Source: Flavobacteriaceae bacterium
GTDB taxonomy: Bacteria; Bacteroidota; Bacteroidia; Flavobacteriales; Flavobacteriaceae
NCBI GenBank assembly: GCA_028284745.1
Contig: JANQRC010000017.1
Location: forward strand, 62,001 to 126,000
DNA: 64,000 nt
Direction: 5' to 3'
Within the stretch, counting starts at the first letter, position 1, and the number at the start of each line of letters is the position of its first letter. A program made the translations under genes and the position numbers. Positions 32,502 through 41,708 of the stretch are shown here, one piece after another. The notes beneath the pieces were generated by a model. It was not told where the DNA came from and ran no database searches. It was given only the letters and a program-made list of their open reading frames with translations.

Positions 32502-33860
32502 TCATTCTTCATCCTCGGGTTCGTCACCCATCTCGAAGTCTTCCATGAACTTGGTGGTGTAATTACCCGCTACGTAGTCGGGGTGGTCCATCAATTTTCT
32601 ATGGAATGGAATGGTCGTCTTGATGCCTTCGATCACAAACTCGTCTAGTGCGCGTTTCATTTTATTGATCGCCTCTTCGCGCGTTTGTGCGGTAGTGATC
32701 AGTTTGGCGATCATCGAGTCATAATTCGGTGGGATCATATATCCGCTATAGACATGTGTGTCTAGGCGAATCCCATGTCCTCCGGGCGTGTGCAGGTTGG
32801 TGATTCTTCCTGGTGAAGGCCTGAAGTCGTTATAGGGGTCTTCGGCATTGATACGGCACTCAATGGAATGTAACTTTGGCTCGTAGTTCTTGCCTAAGAT
32901 AGGTACCCCTGCCGCTACCAGAATCTGCTCACGGATCAGGTCGAAATCTATCACTTGTTCTGTGATCGGATGTTCTACTTGAATACGCGTGTTCATCTCC
33001 ATAAAGTAGAAGTTGCGATGCTTGTCTACTAAGAATTCGACGGTGCCTGCACCTTCGTATTTGATGTATTCTGCTGCTTTTACAGCTGCTTCGCCCATTT
33101 CCTTGCGCAACTTTTTGGTCATGAATGGCGAAGGTGTTTCTTCCGTCAATTTTTGGTGGCGTCGCTGTACCGAGCAATCTCGTTCTGAAAGATGGCAGGC
33201 TTTGCCAAATTGGTCTCCGACCACTTGTATCTCTATATGTCGAGGTTCTTCAATGAGCTTCTCCATGTACATGCCGTCGTTGCCAAAGGCTGCTCCTGCC
33301 TCTTGGCGTGCACTTTCCCATGATTTTTGAAGGTCGTCTTCTTTCCAAACAGCACGCATTCCTTTTCCACCACCACCCGCTGTTGCCTTAAGCATAACGG
33401 GATAGCCCATATCCTTGGCGATCTTTGCCGCTTCTTCATAAGATTCTAAAATCCCTTCCGAGCCTGGAATCGTTGGCACACCTGCAGCTTTCATCGTGGC
33501 TTTTGCTGTAGCCTTGTCGCCCATTTTCTCGATCATCTCTGCGGAAGCACCAATAAACTTAATGTCGTGTTCTTCACAGATCTTGGAGAATTTTGCGTTT
33601 TCAGAAAGGAATCCATAACCTGGGTGAATGGCATCTGCATTTGTGATCTCGGCCGCAGCGATGATATTGGCCATCTTCAAATAGGATTGCGGGCTTGGTG
33701 GTGGGCCGATGCATACGGCTTCGTCTGCAAAACGTACGTGCAGGCTGTCTTCGTCTGCTGTCGAATACACCGCTACGGTCTTGATGCCCATCTCTTTGCA
33801 GGTTCGAATCACTCGAAGTGCAATCTCACCTCTATTGGCAATCAATATCTTATTAAACAT
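32502..33860 (-). CDS. accC: acetyl-CoA carboxylase biotin carboxylase subunit
   Basis: A 452-residue ATP-grasp enzyme that carboxylates biotin on AccB in the first step of fatty-acid synthesis. Start [20 protein letters not shown] at 33860 is the family consensus; a longer in-frame extension upstream is rejected. Motifs: [15 protein letters not shown] (ATP loop), [33 protein letters not shown] and [17 protein letters not shown]. It follows accB in the usual order. Confidence 0.97.
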   Translation of the reverse strand: MFNKILIANRGEIALRVIRTCKEMGIKTVAVYSTADEDSLHVRFADEAVCIGPPPSPQSYLKMANIIAAAEITNADAIHPGYGFLSENAKFSKICEEHDIKFIGASAEMIEKMGDKATAKATMKAAGVPTIPGSEGILESYEEAAKIAKDMGYPVMLKATAGGGGKGMRAVWKEDDLQKSWESARQEAGAAFGNDGMYMEKLIEEPRHIEIQVVGDQFGKACHLSERDCSVQRRHQKLTEETPSPFMTKKLRKEMGEAAVKAAEYIKYEGAGTVEFLVDKHRNFYFMEMNTRIQVEHPITEQVIDFDLIREQILVAAGVPILGKNYEPKLHSIECRINAEDPYNDFRPSPGRITNLHTPGGHGIRLDTHVYSGYMIPPNYDSMIAKLITTAQTREEAINKMKRALDEFVIEGIKTTIPFHRKLMDHPDYVAGNYTTKFMEDFEMGDEPEDEE

Positions 33861-33924
33861 GATCGTTCTATTAAGTGTTTGAAATTCAATAAAAAGAAAA
33901 ATCAGCAATCGTGCTGATCTGTCT

Positions 33925-34416
33925 TTATGATGGGTCTACTAAAAATAGGGGTTGGTCAAATTCTACCGGTGAAGAATCGTCCACTAGGATCTTAACGATA
34001 GTACCTGACACTTCAGATTCGATCTCGTTGAAGAGTTTCATGGCTTCTATGATACAAAGCACATCACCTTCGGCGATCTTTTTCCCAACTTCAGCAAAGG
34101 ATGGTTTGTCTGGAGAGGGTTTTCTGTAAAAGGTTCCGATAATAGGCGACTTGATCGTAATGTACTTAGAATCATCTGCGGCTGGAGTAGCTTCCGGAGC
34201 TGCCGCCTCTGTGGCAGCAACTGGCAGTGGAGCAGGAGCGGCAGGTACTGGAGCGGTAGGAATTGCAGCTGGTTGTTGTACAATGACTGTTTCTTGCTTG
34301 GTGTCCTCCGAGCCTGTTCTAATGGTGATCTTAACATCATCAGTCTCAAGCTTTACTTCGCTTGCTCCTGACTTTGCCACGAATTTGATCAGATTCTGAA
34401 TGTCTTTTAAATCCAT
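33925..34416 (-). CDS. accB: acetyl-CoA carboxylase biotin carboxyl carrier protein
   Basis: A 163-residue carrier. The N-terminal ~45 residues ([20 protein letters not shown]) are followed by an alanine/proline-rich linker (about 50-85) and the biotinyl domain with the biotin lysine in [14 protein letters not shown] (about residue 127). Length and organisation are typical. Located between fabH and accC, 64 bases from accC. Confidence 0.97.
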   Translation of the reverse strand: MDLKDIQNLIKFVAKSGASEVKLETDDVKITIRTGSEDTKQETVIVQQPAAIPTAPVPAAPAPLPVAATEAAAPEATPAADDSKYITIKSPIIGTFYRKPSPDKPSFAEVGKKIAEGDVLCIIEAMKLFNEIESEVSGTIVKILVDDSSPVEFDQPLFLVDPS

Positions 34417-34458
34417 AATCGAGAGGTGATTTAGTTGAATTAGCCTTATTTGGTTGAG

Positions 34459-35460
34459 TTAGTTAGCATCATATGCCCATTTCAGGTACATGGCACCCCA
34501 TGTAAAGCCTCCGCCGAATGCGGCGAAGACCAGATTGTCTCCTTTTTTGAGTCGTCTCTCATAGTCATAAAGCAGCAACGGAAGGGTTGCTGATGTTGTG
34601 TTCCCATACCGCTCAATATTCATCATGACCTTTTCGTGGTCTAATCCCATTCTATTTGCGGTAGCGTCGATAATGCGCTTATTTGCTTGATGGGGCACAA
34701 GCCAATGTACGTCTTTATCGGTCAAGTTGTTGCGTTCCATGATCTTTGCACTGACATCGGCCATGTTAGAGACCGCAAACTTGAAGACCGTTTTTCCATC
34801 TTGGAAAACGAAGTGTTGCTTGTTGCCCACAGTCTCTTCGGTAGGCGGGAGCAATGACCCTCCTGCTTCGATCTTCAGGAACTCCCTTCCTTGTCCGTCA
34901 CTTCGCAGGTATTCATCTTGAAAGCCAAGTCCTTCTTCGTTTGGCTCAAAAAGAACAGCACCTGCGCCATCGCCAAAGATGATGCAGGTGGTTCTGTCTG
35001 TGTAATCGATGATCGAGGACATCTTATCTGCCCCGATGACCAGTACTTTTTTATACCTGCCAGATTCAATATAGGATGCCGCTGTAGACATCCCATATAA
35101 AAAGCTAGAACATGCTGCCTGCAGGTCGTATGCGAATGCATTCGCTGCTCCGATACGGGACGCAACAAAAACAGCTGTAGCTGCCACTGGCATATCGGGT
35201 GTGGCAGTGGCCAACAACACCATGTCTATCTCTATTGGGTCGATCCCACGCTTCTTGATAAGGTCTTCTGCAGCCTTAATGGCAAGATAGGAAGTGCCTT
35301 GACCTTCTTCTTCTTTAAGGATTCTTCGCTCTTTGATCCCTGTTCGTGTAGTGATCCATTCGTCACTAGTGTCAACCATGGTTTCGAGCACCTGATTGGT
35401 TAGCTTGTATTTGGGCAAGTATGCCCCAACAGCAGTGATAGCAGCCGTTATTTTGGTCAT
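34459..35460 (-). CDS. fabH: beta-ketoacyl-ACP synthase III
   Basis: A 333-residue condensing enzyme that starts fatty-acid chains from acyl-CoA and malonyl-ACP. The catalytic triad is visible: Cys in DLQAACSSFLYGM (about residue 120), His in WLVPHQANKRI (about 255) and Asn in ERYGNTTSATLPL (about 285). The ATG at 35460 (MTKITAAITAVGAYLPKYKL) matches the family; 52 further in-frame codons upstream cover the promoter and are rejected. Preceded by a terminator and its own -7 box. Confidence 0.96.
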   Translation of the reverse strand: MTKITAAITAVGAYLPKYKLTNQVLETMVDTSDEWITTRTGIKERRILKEEEGQGTSYLAIKAAEDLIKKRGIDPIEIDMVLLATATPDMPVAATAVFVASRIGAANAFAYDLQAACSSFLYGMSTAASYIESGRYKKVLVIGADKMSSIIDYTDRTTCIIFGDGAGAVLFEPNEEGLGFQDEYLRSDGQGREFLKIEAGGSLLPPTEETVGNKQHFVFQDGKTVFKFAVSNMADVSAKIMERNNLTDKDVHWLVPHQANKRIIDATANRMGLDHEKVMMNIERYGNTTSATLPLLLYDYERRLKKGDNLVFAAFGGGFTWGAMYLKWAYDAN

Positions 35461-35513
35461 ATTGACAGCTTTGATTTTTGTCCGTTTTTCGATGAAATCG
35501 GATAAAAAGTGGT

Positions 35514-35521
35514 TAAAAATA
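35514..35521 (-). promoter_or_regulatory. -7 box of the fabH-accB-accC unit
   Basis: Minus-strand TATTTTTA, with TTG 22 bases upstream, about 53 bases before the fabH ATG. It lies after the rpmF terminator. Confidence 0.5.
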
Positions 35522-35587
35522 CTGAAAATCTCGTCAAAATGAACAAAATGGCTGCTCAATTTAATAGTGCCCGAGATTTGTCTGCAT

Positions 35588-35612
35588 AAAAAAACTCTCA
35601 CAATGTGAGAGT
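35588..35612 (-). terminator. terminator after rpmF
   Basis: Stem ACTCTCAC / GTGAGAGT with a 3-base loop and, on the minus strand, seven T after the stem. Confidence 0.85.
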
Positions 35613-35638
35613 CCATTTTATTTAAATGCTGTTTACAA

Positions 35639-35836
35639 TTAGGCTTCTGCTTCTACACTGTTATCTATCAACACCTTACCCTTATAGTATAGTTTTCCTT
35701 CGTGCCAGTGTGCTCTATGGAAGAGGTGTGCTTCTCCTGTTGTTGGGTCTTTGGCCAATGTAGGGGCTGTTGCTTTATAATGTGTTCTTCTTTTATCTCT
35801 TCTCGTCTTAGACGTTTTTCTTTTAGGATGTGCCAT
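35639..35836 (-). CDS. rpmF: 50S ribosomal protein L32
   Basis: A 65-residue ribosomal protein. The start [20 protein letters not shown] and the [21 protein letters not shown] segment are the L32 signature. It has no cysteines, so it is a zinc-free form. The classic neighbours DUF177 (10 bases upstream) and fabH (downstream) are present. Confidence 0.97.
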   Translation of the reverse strand: MAHPKRKTSKTRRDKRRTHYKATAPTLAKDPTTGEAHLFHRAHWHEGKLYYKGKVLIDNSVEAEA

Positions 35837-35845
35837 AGCTCCGTA

Positions 35846-36379
35846 TTATTTGTCTGTTATTAACTTTTTTAATGCATCCCAACGGGGATCTGTCTCGTTT
35901 GTTTCTTCAACTTCCTTGGGTTGAAGCTCCTCTAGCTTCTTTAACATAGCTGAGCCTATCGTACCATCTGCCACTTTAGGGTGAACCCTCTTGGCTGGCA
36001 TGGCAAGCACGACCATTTCATAAATGTATTGTGCCAAATTTACTTGATGCTCCCCATGTGGGATGATCAGAATGTCTTCATTTTCATCATTGTACTCATC
36101 CCCAAACTTCACGATAAGGTGAAGCTTGTCTGTAACGGGCATATCGAAGGGCTCGTTGGTGAGGTCACAGTTGATGTTGACCGTGCCATTGGCAACCAGG
36201 TCGAACTCAAGCATGGTGCTTTGTCTCAAGAGCGATATTGCCACCCGCAATGCAACCTCATTGAACTCAGTATATTCAAAAGCCTCAAAGAACTTCTCGT
36301 CAATTTCAAATTCAAACTGATGCTTTCCCTGCTTCAGACCCACAAAGGGAATGTTGTAATCTCTCATTTCCTTCATCAT
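35846..36379 (-). CDS. DUF177 (YceD-like) protein
   Basis: A 177-residue member of DUF177, linked in other bacteria to 23S rRNA maturation and usually encoded next to rpmF. Recognised by position and by CDLTNEPFDMPVTDKLHLIVKFG with the trailing acidic NDENEDILIIPHGEHQVNLAQYIYEMVVLAMP motif. The start could also be the ATG at 36367 (MRDYNIPFVGLK), which resembles relatives better. A perfect -7 box lies upstream. Confidence 0.9.
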   Translation of the reverse strand: MMKEMRDYNIPFVGLKQGKHQFEFEIDEKFFEAFEYTEFNEVALRVAISLLRQSTMLEFDLVANGTVNINCDLTNEPFDMPVTDKLHLIVKFGDEYNDENEDILIIPHGEHQVNLAQYIYEMVVLAMPAKRVHPKVADGTIGSAMLKKLEELQPKEVEETNETDPRWDALKKLITDK

Positions 36380-36423
36380 AATTTCAGCTTGAAGGCCCTA
36401 TTCTCTTAAAAATAAGGCGGGTG

Positions 36424-36431
36424 CAAAGATA
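36424..36431 (-). promoter_or_regulatory. -7 box of the DUF177-rpmF unit
   Basis: Minus-strand TATCTTTG, perfect consensus, about 44 bases before the first ATG. Confidence 0.6.
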
Positions 36432-36449
36432 GAAAAAATTCTGGATGGC

Positions 36450-37520
36450 CTAGCTCCTACTTTTATTTTTTTGCATCCGTTCTCTCGAGAGGTCTTTTAG
36501 CGGGTTCTCGGTTATCTCCTGAAACTCCTTCCGCTTCTTGACTATACTCATGGCCATGAAAACGGCTTCTTTAAAAGAGCCTTCGTCTGCTTTTCTCTTT
36601 CCTGCTATCTCATAGGCGACCCCGTGGTCTGGCGAAGTGCGCACCTTGCTCAGGCCTGCAGTATAATTCACCCCACCACCAAAGGACAGTGTCTTGAACG
36701 GTGTCAGGCCCTGGTCATGGTACGATGCTAGGATGGCATCAAACCTAGTATGGTTCCCCGACCCGAAAAACCCATCGGCTGGGTATGGGCCAAAGACTAA
36801 TTTGCCGCCATCATAGATCTTTTTGATGGTCGGAGTCAATACTTCTTGGTCCTCTTTACCGATAAGACCGTTGTCTCCGACATGAGGATTGATCCCCAAT
36901 ACCGCAATCTTAGGTCTGCTTATTCGGAAGTCTTTTATAAGTGTCTGATGAAGGATGTCTACTTTATCTTCTATCAATTCTGGAACGATCGCGCTTGCCA
37001 CCTCGCTTATGGGCAAATGGTTTGTAAGCAGCCCGACCCTCAGGGTTCCCGACACCATTAGCATAAGGCTCTTTCCATTTAATTGGCTCTCCAAATATTC
37101 TGTATGGCCATGAGCGTTGAAATCGTCTGATTGTATGTTGTTCTTATTGATCGGTGCTGTTACCAGTGCGTCGATGTACCCGTTGCGCAATGCCTCTACG
37201 GCCTTTTGGAGCGATATGAAAGAACGATTGCCGGCTATCTCGGTTGATTTTCCGAACTCGATTTCGGTGGGTTGGCCCCAAAGGTTGATGACATTGAGCT
37301 TGCCGTGTTGTATTTTATCTAACGAATCTATCCCGTATGTGGTTACATTCAGGTCCAAGGATTTCTTTTGAAATGAAATGTCCTTCTGTGATGCAAAGAC
37401 CACTGGCGTGCAGAAGTCCATCATTCTACTATCTTGAAAGGTTTTCAAGATGATCTCACATCCGATTCCGTTCAGGTCTCCTACCGAAATTCCTACGATG
37501 GTGCGGGCTTCCTTCTTCAT
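36450..37520 (-). CDS. pdxA: 4-hydroxythreonine-4-phosphate dehydrogenase
   Basis: A 356-residue NAD-dependent enzyme of the DXP-dependent pyridoxal 5'-phosphate pathway. Motifs: VGISVGDLNGIGCEIILKTF at the N-terminus, APINKNN and FNAHGHTEYLE with metal-ligand histidine, LGINPHVGDNGLIGKED, and the C-terminal ASYHDQGLTPFKTL. Full length. Divergent from riboflavin synthase, with start codons 55 bases apart. Confidence 0.96.
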   Translation of the reverse strand: MKKEARTIVGISVGDLNGIGCEIILKTFQDSRMMDFCTPVVFASQKDISFQKKSLDLNVTTYGIDSLDKIQHGKLNVINLWGQPTEIEFGKSTEIAGNRSFISLQKAVEALRNGYIDALVTAPINKNNIQSDDFNAHGHTEYLESQLNGKSLMLMVSGTLRVGLLTNHLPISEVASAIVPELIEDKVDILHQTLIKDFRISRPKIAVLGINPHVGDNGLIGKEDQEVLTPTIKKIYDGGKLVFGPYPADGFFGSGNHTRFDAILASYHDQGLTPFKTLSFGGGVNYTAGLSKVRTSPDHGVAYEIAGKRKADEGSFKEAVFMAMSIVKKRKEFQEITENPLKDLSRERMQKNKSRS

Positions 37521-37545
37521 GCAGTTCTTAGTGCGGGTTTATTGT

Positions 37546-37553
37546 TATTTTTG
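37546..37553 (+). promoter_or_regulatory. -7 promoter box of ribE
   Basis: TATTTTTG, perfect consensus, 22 bases before the ATG at 37576. Confidence 0.6.
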
Positions 37554-37575
37554 CTACACAAAAGTAGCCATAATA

Positions 37576-38178
37576 ATGTTCACAGGAATTATCGAAGAAG
37601 TAGGTGTGGTGACACATCTAGAGAAGGAGCTTGGAAACCTTCACATGACCCTTGAAAGTGCTTTGTCAAAAGAATTGAAAATTGATCAGAGTGTATCACA
37701 CAATGGCGTTTGTCTAACGGTTGTTGACAAGGATGATGCTTCTTACGTAGTGACTGCCATCCAAGAAACGCTGTTAAAGACCAATATCGGCAATCTTGCT
37801 GTGGGCGACATGATAAACTTAGAGCGCGCCATGAAAATGGGCGCTCGTTTAGACGGGCATATTGTTCAAGGTCATGTAGACACTACCGCCTCCTGTACTT
37901 CTATAGTAGAGCAACAGGGTAGCTGGCTGTTCTCTTTTGAATATGATGCCAATCCCGAGCACATTACTATTGAAAAGGGTTCGATAACCGTGAATGGTGT
38001 GAGCTTAACGGTCGTCAACTCCAAAGAGCATTCTTTCAGTGTTGCGATCATTCCATATACATACGAGCACACGCAATTTAAAACACTTCAAGAAGGAGAT
38101 AAAGTAAACTTGGAGTTTGATGTAATTGGGAAGTATGTGGCCAGATTATATGGCAAAAGCCACCATAAGGGAAAATAA
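37576..38178 (+). CDS. ribE: riboflavin synthase subunit alpha
   Basis: A 200-residue enzyme that dismutates two 6,7-dimethyl-8-ribityllumazines to riboflavin. Two internally homologous lumazine-binding barrels are visible, the first starting MFTGIIEEVGVVTHL with VSHNGVCLTVV, the second with GHIVQGHVDTTA and ITVNGVSLTVV. The ATG at 37576 is the family start; in-frame codons upstream cross the promoter and the pdxA start. The symbol follows the alpha-subunit usage. Confidence 0.95.
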   Translation: MFTGIIEEVGVVTHLEKELGNLHMTLESALSKELKIDQSVSHNGVCLTVVDKDDASYVVTAIQETLLKTNIGNLAVGDMINLERAMKMGARLDGHIVQGHVDTTASCTSIVEQQGSWLFSFEYDANPEHITIEKGSITVNGVSLTVVNSKEHSFSVAIIPYTYEHTQFKTLQEGDKVNLEFDVIGKYVARLYGKSHHKGK

Positions 38179-38179
38179 G

Positions 38180-38377
38180 TTATTTTCCTTCCTTTCGAAT
38201 CTTTTTAATACCATAGTAAACGCCTCCTGCCAAAAGAATTAGGATTCCGTCGGTGATGGGAACACCAACCGGAAGAGGCCCTCTATTTGGAGGTGGTGGT
38301 GGGTCTTTAGCTAATGCTACAGTGCTCACCATGAACAGGCTAAAAGCCAGCAATAGCTGTTTTAATTTAATTGCCAT
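38180..38377 (-). CDS. small exported protein with PID-CTERM-like tail
   Basis: A 65-residue protein: Sec-type signal (MAIKLKQLLLAFSLFMVSTV, cut near ALA), a proline run (KDPPPPPNRGPLPVG), then PITDGILILLAGGVYYGIKK and a basic end. The tail (short P-I-D/T-D-G motif, hydrophobic helix, YGIKK, basic residues) resembles the PID-CTERM class of small Bacteroidota proteins, thought to be sorted to the envelope. No sorting enzyme is seen in the window. Convergent with ribE, one base apart. Confidence 0.62.
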   Translation of the reverse strand: MAIKLKQLLLAFSLFMVSTVALAKDPPPPPNRGPLPVGVPITDGILILLAGGVYYGIKKIRKEGK

Positions 38378-38384
38378 AACATCG

Positions 38385-38392
38385 TAAAAGTA
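38385..38392 (-). promoter_or_regulatory. -7 box of the small exported protein
   Basis: Minus-strand TACTTTTA, seven bases before the ATG at 38377; the leader would be only a few bases. Confidence 0.4.
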
Positions 38393-38514
38393 TAAAAAAC
38401 AGTAAGTCAGTCAAATAATTTGCGTTCAGGGCTCGATAATATTCTATCAATGGACAAAATATTCGTCAAACTTACCTCTTCAACAGTTACAATACAGTGT
38501 AAAAGTTACTGTTG

Positions 38515-38588
38515 TGGACCCAGAAGGGCTCGAACCTTCGACCCCCTGATTATGAGTCAGGTGCTCTAACCAGCTGAGCTATGAGTCC
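38515..38588 (-). tRNA. tRNA with CAT anticodon (Met or Ile2)
   Basis: A 74-base cloverleaf on the minus strand: acceptor GGACTCA / TGGGTCC (one G-T pair), D-arm AGCTCAGCTGGTTAGAGC, anticodon arm CCTGA-CTCATAA-TCAGG, T-arm with GGTTCGAGCC. The anticodon is CAT. The lack of three G-C pairs in the anticodon stem excludes the initiator. Elongator Met versus lysidine-modified Ile2 cannot be settled here; the GGAC acceptor leans towards Ile2. CCA is not encoded. Confidence 0.9.
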
Positions 38589-38631
38589 TTAACGAGACCG
38601 CAATATTAGTACTTTTTTGCTATACTGCAAA

Positions 38632-39045
38632 CTAATTTTTTTCGTCTTTTCTCTCTTCGCACAATTCAACAAGTATGCCGTTCGTGCTCTTTGGGTGTAA
38701 AAACACCACTTTTTTGTTGTCTGCCCCTTGTTTCGGGACATCATTTATAACGTTAAATCCTTCTACCTTCAATCTATCCACTTCATCTTTAATGTCATCG
38801 ACATCATATGCAATATGATGGATACCTTCACCTCTTTTCTCAATAAACTTTGCTATGGGGCTGTCTTCTCTGGTGGCCTCCAATAATTCGATCTTTACGT
38901 CGCCAATCTTAAAGAACGAGGTGCTCACCCCTTCACTTTCAACCTTTTCGATCTTATAGCTCGGCGTTCCTAGTAACTTGGCAAACAGCTTGTTGGACTC
39001 TTGCAAATCTCTGACCGCAATGCCAATGTGCTCTATTTTATTCAT
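38632..39045 (-). CDS. mce: methylmalonyl-CoA epimerase
   Basis: A 137-residue VOC-fold enzyme interconverting (R)- and (S)-methylmalonyl-CoA, used with the mutase in propionate/succinate metabolism. Motifs: MNKIEHIGIAVRDLQESNKL (first metal histidine), SFFKIGDVKIELLEATREDSPI, GIHHIAYDVDD and FLHPKSTNGILVELCE with the C-terminal glutamate. The ATG at 39045 is chosen; upstream in-frame codons have no conserved character. Divergent from rbfA. Confidence 0.93.
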   Translation of the reverse strand: MNKIEHIGIAVRDLQESNKLFAKLLGTPSYKIEKVESEGVSTSFFKIGDVKIELLEATREDSPIAKFIEKRGEGIHHIAYDVDDIKDEVDRLKVEGFNVINDVPKQGADNKKVVFLHPKSTNGILVELCEERKDEKN

Positions 39046-39107
39046 TATAAACGGGTTAAATATCTTCTGGAAGTTACTAATAACAAAACAAATGATGTGA
39101 ATTGTAC

Positions 39108-39115
39108 TATTTTTG
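39108..39115 (+). promoter_or_regulatory. -7 box placed for a leaderless rbfA transcript
   Basis: TATTTTTG, perfect consensus, four bases (TTGT) before the ATG at 39120. Confidence 0.55.
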
Positions 39116-39119
39116 TTGT

Positions 39120-39512
39120 ATGGAAAGCAATAGACAGAAAAAAATAGCGGCACTCTTGCAAAAAGACCTTGTGGGTGTGCTTCAAGGAGCTGCCCGAGAG
39201 GGTGGTCTGCACGGTGTGCTGATATCAGTGACCAAAGTCTCGGTAACGGTAGACCTTTCTATCGCAAGGGTATTTCTTAGTATTTTTCCTTCGGAAAAGG
39301 CACAGGAGCTTATCGAAGGCATCTCTTCTAACGCGCCATTGATAAAGCACGACCTGGCCCTGAAGGTGAAAGACCAATTAAGAAAGATGCCAAGTCTTGA
39401 ATTCCAATTAGATGATTCGCTAGACTACATTGAAAAGATAGACAATTCATTAAATGGTGATGAAAACCCCATTACCAATCCGGGGTTGCTACAAAAGCGA
39501 AAAAAAATATAG
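39120..39512 (+). CDS. rbfA: ribosome-binding factor A
   Basis: A 130-residue 30S maturation factor. MESNRQKKIAALLQKDLVGVLQ, VTKVSVTVDLSIARVFLSIFP and KVKDQLRKMPSLEFQLDDSLDYIEKID are the KH-fold landmarks of RbfA. The ATG at 39120 is chosen since an upstream TTG lies inside the promoter. Followed after three bases by the LolC-like gene, so probably one transcript. Confidence 0.94.
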   Translation: MESNRQKKIAALLQKDLVGVLQGAAREGGLHGVLISVTKVSVTVDLSIARVFLSIFPSEKAQELIEGISSNAPLIKHDLALKVKDQLRKMPSLEFQLDDSLDYIEKIDNSLNGDENPITNPGLLQKRKKI

Positions 39513-39515
39513 CTG

Positions 39516-40715
39516 TTGCGTTTCCCTGTGTTCATAGCAAGACGTTACCTTTTTTCCAAAAGCAGTCAAAATGCCATCAACATCATCAACATGGTGGCAT
39601 TGATCGTGGTGGTGGTGGCCACTGCTGCACTATTTGTCGTGCTCGCCGGGTTTTCAGGACTAAAGACCTTTGGCCTTTCTTTTTCGAATGCCTTTAATCC
39701 CGATCTAAAGGTCGAGCCTGTATCAGGGAAGTATTTTCAAGTATCCGAAGACCAGTTGACCATCCTGTCTGAGACCAAAGAAATAGCCTCTTTCTCAAAG
39801 GTCGTTCAGGAGCGTGTGCTGCTCAATTACAAGAAGAAGGTCGATATCGTATATCTGAAAGGTGTCGATAGTTCTTATGTGCGTGTTGTGCCTATTGAGG
39901 ACGCCATTCCTTATGGGGCTTGGCTAGATCGGGGAAAAAACCAAGTGATCACAGGTTATGGTATTGCCAACAGGCTGAGTCTCGGCATCTTGGAATATGG
40001 TGACCTGTTAGAGATCATAGTGCCCAAGCCGGGGAAAGGCTCTATCACCAATTCTCAAAAACCATTTAAAAATGCGCTTGTCGCTACTTCTGGCGTGTAT
40101 GCGATCAGTGAAGAGATCGACAACAACTTCGTGCTATCAGACATTTCGCTTGCGCAAAGGTTGTTAAATGTAGCCTCGGACGAAGTCTCGCACTTAGAAA
40201 TAAAAGTGGCTCCAAATACAGATATTGAAGCGCTGTCTGCTTCTTTAGAGTCCCTTTTTGAAGGGAACGTGCTTGTCAAAGACCGACAGCAACAAAACGA
40301 AGCCATTTACAAGATGTTGAACACCGAAAACATTGCTATCTATTTGATATTCACTTTAGTGCTTATCATTGCTTTGTTCAATGTGGTGGGTTCTATCATC
40401 ATGATGATCCTAGATAAGAAGAAAAATGTGAGAACGTTGCATAGCTTGGGTGCTAGCATCGGTGACATTCGCAAGATATTCTTCAATCTAGGGCTCTTGC
40501 TTACCGCTATTGGCGGAGGAATTGGTGTTTTCATCGGATTGTTGGTCGTTGGTGCACAAAAAATGTTCAACCTGGCCATGATCACACCCTCATTGCCTTA
40601 TCCCGTTGAAATTACACTGCCCAATGTTCTTGTCGTCTTGCTGACTATTTTGATTCTTGGTACGATCGCTTCAAAAATCGCCTCGAGTAGAATTACAAAG
40701 CAATTGGTTGCCTAA
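39516..40715 (+). CDS. LolC/E-like ABC transporter permease
   Basis: A 399-residue inner-membrane protein of the MacB/LolC-type FtsX family: N-terminal helix (IINMVALIVVVVATAALFVVLAG preceded by FIARRYLFSK), a ~200-residue periplasmic domain, and three C-terminal helices (IYLIFTLVLIIALFNVVGSII; the LLLTAIGGGIGVFIGLLVVGA segment; VLVVLLTILILGTIASKIA). These proteins release lipoproteins from the inner membrane. It begins with TTG at 39516, three bases after the rbfA stop. No ATPase partner is adjacent. Confidence 0.88.
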   Translation: MRFPVFIARRYLFSKSSQNAINIINMVALIVVVVATAALFVVLAGFSGLKTFGLSFSNAFNPDLKVEPVSGKYFQVSEDQLTILSETKEIASFSKVVQERVLLNYKKKVDIVYLKGVDSSYVRVVPIEDAIPYGAWLDRGKNQVITGYGIANRLSLGILEYGDLLEIIVPKPGKGSITNSQKPFKNALVATSGVYAISEEIDNNFVLSDISLAQRLLNVASDEVSHLEIKVAPNTDIEALSASLESLFEGNVLVKDRQQQNEAIYKMLNTENIAIYLIFTLVLIIALFNVVGSIIMMILDKKKNVRTLHSLGASIGDIRKIFFNLGLLLTAIGGGIGVFIGLLVVGAQKMFNLAMITPSLPYPVEITLPNVLVVLLTILILGTIASKIASSRITKQLVA

Positions 40716-41704
40716 GCAAACTGAAAGTCGCCGAATTTTTCCAACACCTCGTCAAAAGTTGCGAAGACATCCTCTGAGTTATCGCTGGTGACCATTTTAG
40801 TACGGTATTCTTTGAAATGTGGAATTCCTTTGAAATAATTGGTATAGTGACGTCGCGTTTCAAAGACACCCAATCGCTCTCCTTTCCATTCAATAGCCAT
40901 CGCAAGATGGCGTCTGGCAGCAGCAACACGTTCTTCCATGGTGGGTGGGGCCAGTTTTTCACCAGTCTCAAAGTAGTGTTTCACCTCTTTAAAGAACCAA
41001 GGATATCCTATCGAAGCTCTTCCGATCATCGCTCCGTCCAAACCGTACACATCTCGCATCTCGGCTGCTTTCTCCGAAGAGTCTACATCGCCGTTGCCAA
41101 AAACAGGGATGTGCATTCTTGGGTTGTTCTTTACCTCGGCTATGGGCTTCCAGTCGGCATTCCCTTTATACATCTGTACGCGTGTGCGGCCATGTATGGC
41201 TATTGACTTGATGCCCACATCCTGTAGCTTTTCGGCCACCTCAACGATCTTGATCGACCGGCTGTCCCAGCCTAGGCGTGTCTTTACCGTTACGGGCAGG
41301 TGTGTTCGCCTTACCATTTCGGCAGTGAGTTTTACCATCAAAGGAATGTCTCGGAGAATCCCCGCACCAGCATTCTTGCAAACTACTTTTTTTACTGGGC
41401 ACCCGAAGTTGATGTCGATAATGTCTGGGTTCGTTTTCTCTACGATATCAATGGCTCGAAGCATGGAGCCTAGTTCAGCACCAAAGATCTGGATGCCCAC
41501 GGGGCGCTCATACCCATAGATATCCAATTTCTGAACGCTCTTGGCAGCATCACGAATGAGCCCTTCGGAAGAAATGAACTCCGTGTACACCACATCGGCA
41601 CCTTGCTCTTTGCACAACGCACGGAACGGTGGGTCGCTAACGTCCTCCATAGGTGCCAACAACAACGGAAAATCTGGGAGTTCTATGTTTCCGACCTTTA
41701 CCAT
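40712..41704 (-). CDS. dusB: tRNA-dihydrouridine synthase B
   Basis: A 330-residue FMN-dependent enzyme reducing uridine in the tRNA D-loop. LLAPMEDVSDPPFRALCKEQ (substrate/FMN), INFGCPVKKVVCKNAGAGIL with the catalytic cysteine, VKTRLGWD, AIHGRTRVQMYKGNADW and VFGNGDVDS match the Dus family. The 3' end overlaps the LolC-like gene by four bases on the opposite strand. Promoter placement predicts a leaderless mRNA. Confidence 0.95.
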   Translation of the reverse strand: MVKVGNIELPDFPLLLAPMEDVSDPPFRALCKEQGADVVYTEFISSEGLIRDAAKSVQKLDIYGYERPVGIQIFGAELGSMLRAIDIVEKTNPDIIDINFGCPVKKVVCKNAGAGILRDIPLMVKLTAEMVRRTHLPVTVKTRLGWDSRSIKIVEVAEKLQDVGIKSIAIHGRTRVQMYKGNADWKPIAEVKNNPRMHIPVFGNGDVDSSEKAAEMRDVYGLDGAMIGRASIGYPWFFKEVKHYFETGEKLAPPTMEERVAAARRHLAMAIEWKGERLGVFETRRHYTNYFKGIPHFKEYRTKMVTSDNSEDVFATFDEVLEKFGDFQFA

Positions 41705-41708
41705 GGGG

